A DNA stretch of 64,000 bases from Noviherbaspirillum aerium (GCF_008929045.1 NZ_VFAH01000013.1:62001-126000); one strand, 5' to 3'. Counted from the stretch's first letter, positions 53,101 to 61,901 are shown. A program made the numbers and translations. The notes: generated from the sequence alone by a model not told the origin.

Positions 53101-53127
53101 AAAAGGCAGCCACATGGCTGCCTTTTT
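53101..53127 (+). terminator. Rho-independent terminator after tal
   Basis: 11-bp perfect stem (53101-53111 with 53116-53126), ACAT loop, T-rich end. Confidence 0.92.
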
Positions 53128-53196
53128 CTTGCCAGGTGCGTATTGATTTATCGGCAGTTATCCCCTTGCTCGGTCGCCCGCTCAATTGCACACTTG

Positions 53197-53361
53197 TACC
53201 AATCCCAAGTCATAACATGACAAATGAGATCGATGGATTTTTTCGCCTGGCGAGGCCGAGGTTGCAGACCAGGAATCCATAGCGGGCCATGGATGACGAG
53301 TGCAACGCAGCCAGACGGAAAAAGACGCGGTCTCATGGCATGGAATGACTTGGGATTGGTA
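53197..53361. mobile_element. 165-bp TA-flanked MITE-like element with 16-bp perfect terminal inverted repeats
   Basis: The ends read TACCAATCCCAAGTCAT and its exact reverse complement, so the 16-bp inverted repeats (53198-53213 and 53345-53360) are perfect and TA occurs at both outer edges. The inverted similarity continues more loosely for about 20 bp inward. There is no transposase; a minus-strand frame that crosses it is incidental. This is the structure of a non-autonomous element mobilised by an IS630-like transposase. Its left edge is about 70 bp past the tal terminator and its right edge touches the stop codon of the paiB-like gene. Confidence 0.7.
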
Positions 53362-53994
53362 TCAAGCACCGCGCAGCGCGACCGCCTCCGCCATCGCCAG
53401 GGATGACTCTCCACCCTGCTCCTGCAAGCCGGCCTCCACGCTGGCACGATTGCGCTGCGGCTGGTTCTGGCTGACTTTCCATTTTCCCTGCAGCCGGGTG
53501 ATCACGATTTCGATGCCGACGATCTGTTTCAGCAGCGTATCGATGAAGTCGGCGGGGGCGTCGCCAATGGCCCATGGCGCTTCCCTGCCCGCCTCATGTT
53601 TTGCACTCAGTCTTTCGAGGCATGCACGGACCCATTGAGGATCATCGATGGCACGCAAGTGCCCGTAGGCATGCACAACCATGTAGTTGTATGTCGGCAC
53701 CACCTTGCCATGCTCTTTCTTGGTCGCGTAGAGCGATGGACTGATATAGGCCTGCGCTCCCTGGAACACGATCAGCGACTCGGTATGCGCATCCCGGCGC
53801 CAGACCGGATTGCTGCGCGCCACGTGGGCCTGCAGCGTCCCGAACGGAGAGCCGCCGGCAACGATGTCGAAGGGAATATGGTCGGCCTGCAAACCGTCCT
53901 CGCCAAGCATGACCAGCGTGCCGAGCGGATGTTGATGCACCAGCTGATGCATGACTTCGGTACGGGTTTCGGCGAACTGCGCAGGGACGTACAT
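53362..53994 (-). CDS. PaiB-like FMN-binding negative transcriptional regulator family protein
   Basis: 210 residues. The start MYVPAQFAETRTEVMHQLVHQHPLGTLV, the central PSLYATKKEHGKVVPTYNY segment and the VHAYGHLRAIDD motif are the signature of the PaiB family (split-barrel flavin-binding fold). Some members are regulators, others probably flavin-dependent enzymes. It lies 12 nt downstream of an OsmC-like gene on the same strand and opposite a MocR regulator. Its stop codon abuts the MITE-like element, so the original C-terminus may have been changed by the insertion. Confidence 0.88.
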   Translation of the reverse strand: MYVPAQFAETRTEVMHQLVHQHPLGTLVMLGEDGLQADHIPFDIVAGGSPFGTLQAHVARSNPVWRRDAHTESLIVFQGAQAYISPSLYATKKEHGKVVPTYNYMVVHAYGHLRAIDDPQWVRACLERLSAKHEAGREAPWAIGDAPADFIDTLLKQIVGIEIVITRLQGKWKVSQNQPQRNRASVEAGLQEQGGESSLAMAEAVALRGA

Positions 53995-54006
53995 GACGGT
54001 TTCCTT

Positions 54007-54483
54007 TCAGGCCGCCGCGTTCAGCGGCGCCTCGATGACGATCTCGGTTTTCACGGAATTGGCGATAAAGCAGTCTTCATGCGCGCGGTGATGCATGCCG
54101 TCGACTTCCTCGGCGCTTGGCCGGCGTTCTCCGCCGAAATCGATGCGCGGACGCAGCGCCACGCGGGTCACCGCGACGCGGCCTTCGGCATTTTTCTGCA
54201 TCACGCCGACCGCCTGGTCGACATAGCGGTCCACCACGAAACCGGCCTTGCCCGCGATCCACAGGAAAGTCAGCATGTGGCAGCTGGATATGGCGGCGAC
54301 GAAAGCCTCTTCCGGATCGACCGCGGCTGCCACCGACATCGGCTCGGGCACCACGGAAGGAGAAGAAGATGCAGGCACTTCCACGCCGCCGTCGAAGCTC
54401 CAGCGGTGGCCCCGGCTATAGCGGTTGTCCGTGAATTTTTCCTGCCCCCGTTCCCAGGCGATGGTTGCTTCATAGGTATGCAT
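54007..54483 (-). CDS. OsmC family protein
   Basis: 158 residues from ATG 54483, preceded by an AAGGAG site; the frame continues 15 codons upstream without support. The OsmC/Ohr fold is shown by the N-terminal AxxxW strand, DPEEAFVAAISSCHMLTFLWIAGKAG near residue 72 with one conserved Cys, and the C-terminal AHEDCFIANSV with the second Cys. The two cysteines would allow thiol-dependent reduction of organic hydroperoxides. It forms a two-gene unit with the PaiB-like gene, divergent from mocR. Confidence 0.9.
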   Translation of the reverse strand: MHTYEATIAWERGQEKFTDNRYSRGHRWSFDGGVEVPASSSPSVVPEPMSVAAAVDPEEAFVAAISSCHMLTFLWIAGKAGFVVDRYVDQAVGVMQKNAEGRVAVTRVALRPRIDFGGERRPSAEEVDGMHHRAHEDCFIANSVKTEIVIEAPLNAAA

Positions 54484-54558
54484 GCTTGGCTCCTTGTGTT
54501 CCTGTGTCCTTGTACAAAATGTCCGCATAGCTTATGGCCAAACTTGGCTTTCTTAAAG

Positions 54559-54587
54559 TACCAATAAATGGTAATTTCGAAATACCA
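54559..54587. promoter_or_regulatory. Candidate MocR operator in the osmC/mocR divergent region
   Basis: Three 5-bp half-sites TACCA (54559-54563), TGGTA (54569-54573) and TACCA (54583-54587) combine an inverted pair and a direct repeat of TACCAAT spaced 24 bp. MocR regulators often use such mixed repeats. It is 18 bp upstream of the mocR-type start. Confidence 0.5.
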
Positions 54588-54604
54588 ATTTCCGGACTCG
54601 CGCC

Positions 54605-56167
54605 ATGCACTTCGCTCAATCGCTCGCCGCGCTGCAACTCGATGCACAATCTGCAACTCCCCTGTTCCGCCAGCTATACGATGGGATCAAGCAATCCATC
54701 CTCGCCGGCAAGCTGGGTTCCGGCACGCAATTGCCGCCCACGCGCGAATTGGCATTGCTGTGCGGGGTATCCAGGCAAACCGTGCTCAATGCCTATTCGC
54801 AGCTGATGGCCGAAGGCTACTTGTCGGGAACGGTAGGCAGGGGCACCTTCGTCAGCGCCAGCCTGCCGCTGCAGGCGCAGAAGCATGTGGCTGCGAGCAG
54901 CCTGCAGGCGATGCGTCCGCTATCGGCGCGCGGACAGCGCTTCACCGGCATGCAGGCGCAGCTTCCCTTTCACCAGGGTCCGCCGCGGGCTTTCCGCATC
55001 GGCATGCCGGGCCTCGATGTTTTTCCCTTTGATGTATGGGGAAGACTGGAAGCGCGCCGCTGGCGCAAGCCGCCGCATGAACTCGGATATGGCGATCCCG
55101 CCGGCTACCGTCCCCTGCGCGAAGCACTGGCGGGTTACCTTCGCGCCGCCCGGGGCGTGCAGTGTTCGGCGGAACAGATCATCATCACGTCCGGTTCGCA
55201 GCAGGCGGTTTACCTGATTGCCTCGATGCTGCTGGCAGCGGGCGACCAGGCGTGGGTGGAAGAGCCGGGTTACCGCGGCATCAATGCTTCGCTGCATGCC
55301 GCCGAGGCGACGGTCTGCCCGGTGGCCGTCGATGCCGAGGGGATGGTCGTGTCGCACGGCATGAGCGCGTATCCGCAGGCCAGGCTGGTCTATGTCACGC
55401 CAACCCATCAGCTGCCGCTCGGCATGACCATGAGCCTGCCGCGCCGGCTGGAACTGCTGGCCTGGGCTGCCGCCAGCAAGTCCTGGGTGATCGAAGACGA
55501 TTACGACAGCGAATACCGCTATACCGGCCCGCCGCTGGCATCACTGCAAAGCCTCGACAAGACCGGCTGCGTGATCTACGTCGGCACCTTGTCGAAGGTG
55601 CTGTTTCCCGGCCTGCGCCTCGGCTATATCGTCGCGCCGCCGGCGCTGGCGGAAGCCTTCGCGCAGGGCAAGGCCATCATCGACCGCCATGCGCCGCTGG
55701 TGCCGCAGGCGGTGTTGGCCGATTTCATCATGGAAGGCCATTTCGGCCGCCATATCAAGCGCACCCGCGAAGTCTATGCCGAACGGCGATCGGCGCTGAT
55801 GCAGGCAATTGATGCCCGGCTGGCCGACCGGTTAAGCATAGGCATCACCGATACCGGGCTTCATCTGCCGGTCATGTTCCGCCAGCAGTGCAACGATGAA
55901 GCCGTTGCCCGCAACGCGCTGGAGCATGGCCTGGAAATACGTGCCCTGTCGCATTTCTATAATGCGGCCCCGGCGGACATCCCGCAGCCGAGGGCATGCG
56001 GCATGCTGCTGGGTTTTGCCGCCATCCCGCCCGAGGACATCAGGCGCGGCGCGGCCGCATTGGAGACGCTGCTGGATGAATTCCATGCGGACAGCAAGGG
56101 AAAATACAAGGGGAACCAAGCGAAGGCATGCATGGATGCCTTCCGTGGTGGTGCGGCGATCGGGTGA
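54605..56167 (+). CDS. MocR/PdxR-type GntR regulator with aminotransferase domain
   Basis: 520 residues. The N-terminal GntR winged helix (about residues 15-85, with GTQLPPTRELALLCGVSRQTVLNAYSQL) is joined to a fold-type I aminotransferase domain (about 115-490) that binds PLP, with DDYDSEYRY and the Schiff-base Lys in GTLSKVLFPGLRLGY near residue 331. These proteins regulate adjacent operons in response to PLP-linked amines or vitamin B6. The divergent osmC-paiB pair and the repeats between them make those genes the likely target. It is not clearly PdxR because no pdx genes are nearby. Confidence 0.9.
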   Translation: MHFAQSLAALQLDAQSATPLFRQLYDGIKQSILAGKLGSGTQLPPTRELALLCGVSRQTVLNAYSQLMAEGYLSGTVGRGTFVSASLPLQAQKHVAASSLQAMRPLSARGQRFTGMQAQLPFHQGPPRAFRIGMPGLDVFPFDVWGRLEARRWRKPPHELGYGDPAGYRPLREALAGYLRAARGVQCSAEQIIITSGSQQAVYLIASMLLAAGDQAWVEEPGYRGINASLHAAEATVCPVAVDAEGMVVSHGMSAYPQARLVYVTPTHQLPLGMTMSLPRRLELLAWAAASKSWVIEDDYDSEYRYTGPPLASLQSLDKTGCVIYVGTLSKVLFPGLRLGYIVAPPALAEAFAQGKAIIDRHAPLVPQAVLADFIMEGHFGRHIKRTREVYAERRSALMQAIDARLADRLSIGITDTGLHLPVMFRQQCNDEAVARNALEHGLEIRALSHFYNAAPADIPQPRACGMLLGFAAIPPEDIRRGAAALETLLDEFHADSKGKYKGNQAKACMDAFRGGAAIG

Positions 56168-56214
56168 TGCGGCGATGCAGCCCCAACGGCCGCATCACGT
56201 ATTCCGGCCGCCCG

Positions 56215-56811
56215 TCAGATGAAGGCAAGCAGGGAGACTCCGGCGGAAGCAAGCAGCGCACCGGATCCGCGCAGCATGCGTCCCTCGGCCTGGCGCGTTG
56301 CCCAGGAACCGGCCAGCAGGCCGATCAGATGCAGGATGGCGGTTGCCGCAATGAAGCCGGCGCCGTAGCCGAGCATGGCGCCGCCCGCGGGCGCTTCGAT
56401 GCCGTGGGCATATCCATGCATCAGGCCGAATAGCCCGATGATGGCGGCGCCCGCCGCCATCGGCATGCGCACGGCGAAAGCGATCAGCAGGCCCAGCACG
56501 GCAACCGATGCGGCGATGCCGATTTCCATCCATGGCAAGACGGCGCCATGCACGCCTGCGGCGGCGCCCAGCGCCATCATGGCCGGAAAGGCGAGAGGCA
56601 TGAGCCATGCAATGCGGCGCGGCTGCTGCGCCGCCCACAGGCCGACGGCCAGCATGGCCAGCAGATGATCCCAGCCGACGACCGGATGCAGGAAGCCGAG
56701 CGCAAAACTGGCGGCGGCATGATGTTCGCCGGGGTGGGCAAACGCCGGTGCGGCGCTCAGGGCGATGGTGATTGCGGCGACTGAATGGCGCGGCGCGGAT
56801 GCTGCTTGCAT
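56215..56811 (-). CDS. HupE/UreJ family membrane protein
   Basis: 198 residues with a signal-like N-terminus ending at Ala-Phe-Ala-His-Pro-Gly and five to six hydrophobic segments. The family motif HPVVGWDHLLAMLAVGLWAA near residue 42 is present, and a second His-containing helix reads GLMHGYAHGIEAP. HupE/UreJ proteins are implicated in nickel (or cobalt) uptake for hydrogenase and urease. No urease or hydrogenase genes are in the window. A perfect 22-bp palindrome lies about 45 bp upstream. Confidence 0.9.
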   Translation of the reverse strand: MQAASAPRHSVAAITIALSAAPAFAHPGEHHAAASFALGFLHPVVGWDHLLAMLAVGLWAAQQPRRIAWLMPLAFPAMMALGAAAGVHGAVLPWMEIGIAASVAVLGLLIAFAVRMPMAAGAAIIGLFGLMHGYAHGIEAPAGGAMLGYGAGFIAATAILHLIGLLAGSWATRQAEGRMLRGSGALLASAGVSLLAFI

Positions 56812-56855
56812 TGGTGATCCTCCATGAATTCATTGAATTGGTACGCCGGCTCCAC

Positions 56856-56877
56856 CATGGTGCGCATGCGCACCATG
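56856..56877. promoter_or_regulatory. 22-bp perfect palindrome upstream of hupE-like gene
   Basis: Starts CATGGTGCGC and is exactly self-complementary over 22 bp. It lies 45 bp before the HupE start (minus strand). No flanking T-tract, so an operator for a dimeric regulator is more likely than a terminator. The regulator is unknown. Confidence 0.55.
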
Positions 56878-56986
56878 TTTGCGCAGCTCCGTTCCATCCC
56901 GGAGCCGCATCACGGTGCCGGCACTATCCAGGTGCAATTGCCGGACTCGACCTCCAATTAGCAAGACCCGAGCCTGCCTGACGGCA

Positions 56987-57838
56987 TCACATTTTTTCCG
57001 TCTCTCCCGATTTCGGCTGCCACTTCATCAGCCTCCGCTCGATGACGCCGACCAGCATGTCGAGCACCAGCGCAAAGGCGGTGAGCACGAGGATGCCGGC
57101 GAATACGGTATTGATATCGAAGGTGCCCTCCGCCTGCAGGATCAGGTAGCCGACGCCGCGCGCCGAACCGAGGTATTCGCCGACGATCGCGCCGACAAAG
57201 GCCAGGCCGACCGAGGTATGCAGGCTGGAAAAGACCCAGGAGGTGGCTGACGGCAGATATACCTGCCGCAGCAGCTGGCGCTGGTTCGCGCCCAGCATGC
57301 GGGCGTTGGCCAGCACCACCGGACTGACTTCGCGCACGCCCTGGTAGACATTGAAGAAGACGATGAAGAACACCAGCGTGACCGACAGCGCCACCTTGGA
57401 CCAGATGCCGAGGCCGAACCACATCGCGAAGATGGGCGCGAGGATCACGCGCGGCATCGAATTGGCCGCCTTGATGTAGGGATCGAAGATTGCCGAGGTC
57501 ATCGGCGACAGCGCCAGCCACAAGCCGAGCACCAGTCCGAGCAGCGTGCCGATGGCGAAGGCCAGCAGCGTTTCGGTCAGCGTCACCAGCAGGTGGGGAT
57601 AGATCTCCGCCGGAAAATCGAGGGTGAACCAGGTGGTGTCGAACATGCCGACCTCCAGCGAGCCGCTGCCGACGGTAAACCACTGCCAGATACGGACCAT
57701 CACCTTCAGCGGCTCGCCGAAGAAAAACGCCACCTTCGGGTCGCGCGTGGCGAGATGCCAGGTCAGGAACACCACGACCAGGACCAGGATCTGCCAGAAA
57801 CGCAGTGTGCGTGGTTGGGGTTTGATGAAATTCCACAT
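56987..57838 (-). CDS. NitT/TauT-type ABC transporter permease
   Basis: 283 residues, about six membrane segments, with the permease-ATPase coupling loop near residues 175-200 (ANARMLGANQRQLLRQVYLP). SsuC/TauC-like family. It is the last gene of a leftward set: substrate-binding protein, ATPase, permease, each close behind the other. The substrate is not evident; the CoA-transferase directly upstream hints at an organic acid rather than a sulfonate or nitrate. Confidence 0.9.
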   Translation of the reverse strand: MWNFIKPQPRTLRFWQILVLVVVFLTWHLATRDPKVAFFFGEPLKVMVRIWQWFTVGSGSLEVGMFDTTWFTLDFPAEIYPHLLVTLTETLLAFAIGTLLGLVLGLWLALSPMTSAIFDPYIKAANSMPRVILAPIFAMWFGLGIWSKVALSVTLVFFIVFFNVYQGVREVSPVVLANARMLGANQRQLLRQVYLPSATSWVFSSLHTSVGLAFVGAIVGEYLGSARGVGYLILQAEGTFDINTVFAGILVLTAFALVLDMLVGVIERRLMKWQPKSGETEKM

Positions 57839-57846
57839 GGTCGACT

Positions 57847-58656
57847 TCAGGCCTTTATCTTTTGCTGCTGATAACCCTTCAAGACTTCTTCGCGCAAGAC
57901 ATTCCAGATCTGCGCATGCAGCTCGACGAAGCGCGGATGCATGCGGATCTCGGCCACATCGCGCGGACGCGGCAGGTCGATCCGGAATTCGCCGATCGGC
58001 CTTGTCGCCGGTCCCGCCGAGAGCACCACCACGCGATCCGACATGGCGATCGCTTCATCCAGATCATGGGTGATGAAGAGCACGGCTTTCTTCTTGGCGC
58101 TCCACAGGTCGAGTACTTCGTTTTCCATCAGCTGGCGCGTCTGGATGTCGAGCGCGGAAAACGGCTCATCCATCAGGATGATGTCGGGATCGAGAATCAG
58201 CGTCTGCGCCAGCGCAACGCGCTTGCGCATGCCACCGGACAGCTGGTGGGGATAGCGGTCGCCGAAGCCCTGCAGGCCGACGCGGGCCAGCCACTCCTCG
58301 CCCTGCGCGCGGGCCGCGGCCTCGCCGACTCCCCGGAACTGCAGTCCGGCGATCACGTTCTGCAGGGCGCTGCGCCAGGGCATCAGCGCATCCGCCTGGA
58401 ACATGTAGCCGGCGCGCCGGTTGACGCCGTTCAACGGCTCGCCGAAGACGCGGACTTCGCCCGCCGAAGGTTCCAGCAGGCCGGCGCCGACATTGAGCAG
58501 GGTCGACTTGCCGCAGCCGGTCGGGCCGACCACGGAAACGAATTCGCCGGGAGCGATATGGAGAGTCGATTCGGCGACCGCGGTGTAGCGCTGCGAGCGG
58601 TCGTCCTTGGAAATGAAGGTGCAGGTGATGTTGTCGAGTGCAAGCGCAGGTGTCAT
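57847..58656 (-). CDS. NitT/TauT-type ABC transporter ATP-binding protein
   Basis: 269 residues. Walker A GPTGCGKST near residue 43, Q-loop with MFQADALMPWR, signature LSGGMRKRVALAQTL near 138, Walker B IILMDEPF near 159, H-loop THDLDEA. The SsuB/TauB type is indicated by the Met-Phe-Gln...Leu-Met-Pro-Trp segment. It precedes the permease by 8 nt and follows the binding-protein gene by about 160 nt. Confidence 0.92.
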   Translation of the reverse strand: MTPALALDNITCTFISKDDRSQRYTAVAESTLHIAPGEFVSVVGPTGCGKSTLLNVGAGLLEPSAGEVRVFGEPLNGVNRRAGYMFQADALMPWRSALQNVIAGLQFRGVGEAAARAQGEEWLARVGLQGFGDRYPHQLSGGMRKRVALAQTLILDPDIILMDEPFSALDIQTRQLMENEVLDLWSAKKKAVLFITHDLDEAIAMSDRVVVLSAGPATRPIGEFRIDLPRPRDVAEIRMHPRFVELHAQIWNVLREEVLKGYQQQKIKA

Positions 58657-58819
58657 CTGTCGTCTGTGTCGCGCCGCCGCAGCGGATGTTCATCGGCAGT
58701 CCATCGCCTTGTCCGAAGACCTGGCGCGTCATGCCACCGGAAGGAAAAACATCGGGAAAACAAACGCGAATGCAGGCGGGAAGTTCTTGCCGCCCGCATT
58801 CGCCGTGCCGGCCGCAGGC

Positions 58820-59860
58820 TTACTTGTACTTTGCGTTCGCCTTCTGCACCATTTCGTTGGTGAAGGTCTTTGAGAGGTCGATGGTCTTGCTGGCGAGTTC
58901 GGGTTCGAATGCCTGCAGGGTCTTGAGCGCGGTCTGCGGACCGGCTTCGGGAAACATGCCGTCGGGAGAAATCGCTTCGCGCACCTTCATGAAGGCTTCG
59001 ATGTACAGCGCCCTGTCTCCCAGCAGGTAATTTTCCGGCACCACCTTGATGATGTCGGAAGGGCCGGCCTTCTGCAGCCACTTCAGGGCACGCACCATGG
59101 CATTGGTCATGGCCTGCGCGGTGTTCGGATTTTTCTTGAGGAAGGCTTCGGTGGTGTAGAGGGTGGCAGCCGGCATCGGGCCGCCGAACACCTCGTTGGT
59201 GTCCTTCAGGGTACGGGTATCGGCAATCACCTTCACTTCATTTTTCTGCTGCAGCATGGTGACCACCGGATCGAGATTGGCGATCGCGTCGATCTGCCCG
59301 GAACGCAGCGCCGAGATCGCGCCGGCGGAGGTGCCGACACCGATGAAGGAGACGTCGGTCGGCTTCAGGCCGGCCTTGGCGAGCACGAAATTGGCCATCA
59401 TGTTGGTCGAGGAACCGGGAGCGGTCACGCCGATCTTCTTGCCCTTGAGGTCGGCGACCGACTTGTAGTTGGGCATGGTCTTGTTGGACACGGCCAGCAC
59501 GATCTGCGGCGCCCTGCCCTGCAGCACGAAGGCGGTGATCGGCTGCCCCTTGGCCTGCATGTTGATGGTGTGCTCGTAGGCGCCGGAAACCACGTCGGCG
59601 CTGCCGCCGACCAGCGCCTGCAGGGCCTTTGCGCCGCCGGCGAAATCGCTGATTTCAACCTGCAGGCCTTCGTCCTTGAAATAGCCGAGCTGTTCGGCGA
59701 CCGTCAGCGGCAGATAGTAAAACAGGTTCTTGCCGCCGACGGCGATCGACACCTTCGGTTTTTCCAGCGTCTGTGCAAACAGGTTGCTGTTGAAGGTCAG
59801 GTAGCCGGCCAGGAAAAGCGCCAGTGCGATGGCGAACTGCTTCCAGAAGTTTTTGTTCAT
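58820..59860 (-). CDS. NMT1/THI5-like ABC transporter substrate-binding protein
   Basis: 346 residues with an N-terminal Sec signal (basic start, hydrophobic core, cleavage after Phe-Ala near residue 29). The mature protein is a type II periplasmic binding fold typical of NMT1/THI5/SsuA proteins: YYLPLTVAEQLGYFKDEGLQVE near residue 48, GAKALQALVGGSADVVSG near 76 and LKGKKIGVTAPGSSTNMMA near 139. Ligands in this family range from thiamine precursors to aromatic and sulfonated acids; none can be picked here. Confidence 0.9.
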   Translation of the reverse strand: MNKNFWKQFAIALALFLAGYLTFNSNLFAQTLEKPKVSIAVGGKNLFYYLPLTVAEQLGYFKDEGLQVEISDFAGGAKALQALVGGSADVVSGAYEHTINMQAKGQPITAFVLQGRAPQIVLAVSNKTMPNYKSVADLKGKKIGVTAPGSSTNMMANFVLAKAGLKPTDVSFIGVGTSAGAISALRSGQIDAIANLDPVVTMLQQKNEVKVIADTRTLKDTNEVFGGPMPAATLYTTEAFLKKNPNTAQAMTNAMVRALKWLQKAGPSDIIKVVPENYLLGDRALYIEAFMKVREAISPDGMFPEAGPQTALKTLQAFEPELASKTIDLSKTFTNEMVQKANAKYK

Positions 59861-59924
59861 GCTCTGTCTCCAAACTTGTTTTTTTAAATGCCGTCAGTAC
59901 GGATGACGTCTCATTCTCGTCTGA

Positions 59925-61169
59925 CTAGATCACGCCATCTCGCTTGAGTTGTGTGATGTGCTCATCATCATAACCCAGTGTCCGCAAGACTTCAGCATTG
60001 TGCTCGCCGAGTTGCGGGCCAAGCCATTTCGTCTCGCCGGGCGTCTCCGACAGCTTGGGCGTGATCGCCGGCAGCTTGATCGGCGTACCGTCGGCGAAGC
60101 TGTGCTGCTCGAACATGCGGCGGGCGAGGAATTGCGGATCGCTCATCATGTCGCGCACCGAATAGATTTTCCCGACCGGCACGTCGGCCGCCTTCAGCAC
60201 GGCCAGTGCTTCGTCGATGGTCCTGGCAGCGCACCAGGACTGTATCGCCTCGTCGATTTCCGCCGTGCGCGGCACCCGGCCGTCATTGCGGGCCAGTTCC
60301 AGATCGTTGGCCATGTCGTCGCGGCCGATGGCCAGCATCAGGCGCTTGAAGATCGCATCGCCATTGCCGGCAATGACGATGTTTTCGCCGTCGCCGGTGG
60401 TATAGGTGTTCGACGGCACGATGCCCGGCAGCGCGCCGCCGGTGCGCTCGCGCACCACGCCGGCATGGTCGTATTCCGGCACCAGCGACTCCATCATGTT
60501 GAAGACGGATTCATACAGCGCCACATCCACCATCTGGCCCTGCCCCGCCACGCAGTCTCCGCCTTGCCTGCCGTTCCAGCGGCCGCCGGTGGCATCGCGG
60601 TGGCGCAAGGCCATCATTGCGCCGATGACTCCATGCAGCGCCGCGACCGAATCTCCAATGGAAATGCCGACGCGTACCGGCGGCCGGTCCGGATGGCCGG
60701 AGACATAGCGCAGGCCGCCCATCGATTCACCGATGGCGCCGAAGCCGGGCAAGTCCTTCATCGGCCCGGTCTGGCCATAGCCCGACAGTCGCACCATGAT
60801 GGTGGCCGGGTTGATCGCCTTCAGCGCTTCGTAGCCGATGCCCCATTTCTCCAGCACGCCGGGACGGTAGTTCTCGATGATGATGTCGGCCTCCAGCGCC
60901 AGGCGCCGGGCGATGTCCTGGCCGCGCGCATCCTTCATGTTGAGCGTGACGCTCTTCTTGTTGCGCGACTGCACCGTCCACCAGAGCGATGTGCCGTCCT
61001 TGAGCACGCGCCATTGCCGGATCGGATCGCCGCCGTCGGGCGATTCGATCTTGATGACGTCGGCGCCGAATTCGGCCAGCATGCGCGAACAGAACGGGCC
61101 GGCGATCAGTGTGCCGAGTTCAAGTACCTTGATCCCGGCGAGCGGGCCTGAGGATGGAGTTGCCTGCAT
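59925..61169 (-). CDS. Class III CoA-transferase (CaiB/BaiF family)
   Basis: 414 residues; moves CoA between carboxylic acids. The N-terminal PLAGIKVLELGTLIAGPFC is standard. The catalytic Asp that forms the acyl-anhydride is D173 in GISIGDSVAALHG. A small insertion (GRWNGRQGGDCVAGQG) lies near residues 196-212. It sits directly upstream of the NMT1-type importer, transcribed the same way with a 64-bp gap, and downstream by 3 nt of the HD-fold gene. The likeliest reading is uptake plus CoA activation of an organic acid. Confidence 0.9.
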   Translation of the reverse strand: MQATPSSGPLAGIKVLELGTLIAGPFCSRMLAEFGADVIKIESPDGGDPIRQWRVLKDGTSLWWTVQSRNKKSVTLNMKDARGQDIARRLALEADIIIENYRPGVLEKWGIGYEALKAINPATIMVRLSGYGQTGPMKDLPGFGAIGESMGGLRYVSGHPDRPPVRVGISIGDSVAALHGVIGAMMALRHRDATGGRWNGRQGGDCVAGQGQMVDVALYESVFNMMESLVPEYDHAGVVRERTGGALPGIVPSNTYTTGDGENIVIAGNGDAIFKRLMLAIGRDDMANDLELARNDGRVPRTAEIDEAIQSWCAARTIDEALAVLKAADVPVGKIYSVRDMMSDPQFLARRMFEQHSFADGTPIKLPAITPKLSETPGETKWLGPQLGEHNAEVLRTLGYDDEHITQLKRDGVI

Positions 61170-61172
61170 GTG

Positions 61173-61886
61173 CTAGTGATTCCCTGAAATGGATTCCGGC
61201 TCCAGAAGGAGCAGTTCGGATTGGATGTTGTCCCTGGCGGACGATTCGAAGCGCGACGCCATCGATGGCGTGAAGTACAGCGCCGGGCGTTCGAGGAAGC
61301 GCCGCAGCACCCTTGCCCGTCCGGCCCGATAGTCCTCTTCGCTCACCCATTCATATTCCCGGCGGATCGCTGCGCGGTAGCGCCGATACATGTCGCGGGG
61401 CGCGCCGAGTATCGCCAGATCGAAGTCCAGGAACACTGCGAGATCCGGTACGCTTGCATCGGGGATGGTATGGCTGATGGTAGCGAGAATGCAGCGCTCG
61501 ACTTGGGAGGCGGTGCCGGCATCGATCAGCAACGCCTGCATGGCGGCCTTTGCGAGAGCGGCGCTGGCCACTTCATTGCCGCCGGAACGCGTGTCATGGA
61601 TGATGTCGTGAAACCAGATTGCCAGCTCCACCGCATGGGGTTGGGCCAGGGCTTCGCCGCATGCGCGATGGGCGTCCGCATGCCGCAGCAAGGCGGCGAC
61701 ATGCGCGAAGTTGTGATAATGCCGGTGGGGCTCGCAGTAATGCCGCTCGAGAAGCTGCCACACGTCGGCGGCGGCCTGCTGCGGGCAGGTCAGCAAGGCG
61801 CAGAATGTCTGCCAGCGCATCGCCAGCCAGGAAAGCTCCTGTGCGCCCGCTACCAGATCATCCGATGATTCCGCAAGGCGCGACAT
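61173..61886 (-). CDS. HD-domain predicted metal-dependent phosphohydrolase
   Basis: 237 residues. The HD-type metal motif is visible: HYHNFAHVAALLRH near residue 56, then IWFHDIIHD near 90 (His-Asp pair), and ATISHTI near 134. This matches the COG4339 group of HD-fold proteins of unknown substrate. It lies 15 nt downstream of recR and 3 nt upstream of the CoA-transferase, so it may be co-transcribed with either set. No partner function can be assigned. Confidence 0.75.
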   Translation of the reverse strand: MSRLAESSDDLVAGAQELSWLAMRWQTFCALLTCPQQAAADVWQLLERHYCEPHRHYHNFAHVAALLRHADAHRACGEALAQPHAVELAIWFHDIIHDTRSGGNEVASAALAKAAMQALLIDAGTASQVERCILATISHTIPDASVPDLAVFLDFDLAILGAPRDMYRRYRAAIRREYEWVSEEDYRAGRARVLRRFLERPALYFTPSMASRFESSARDNIQSELLLLEPESISGNH

Positions 61887-61901
61887 GGCCGATCAACAGG
61901 C

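Noticed and set aside
53148-53447. 99-codon minus-strand ORF across the MITE-like element
   Set aside because: It spans element and flanking gene in the wrong frame; probably a chance frame carried by the repeat.
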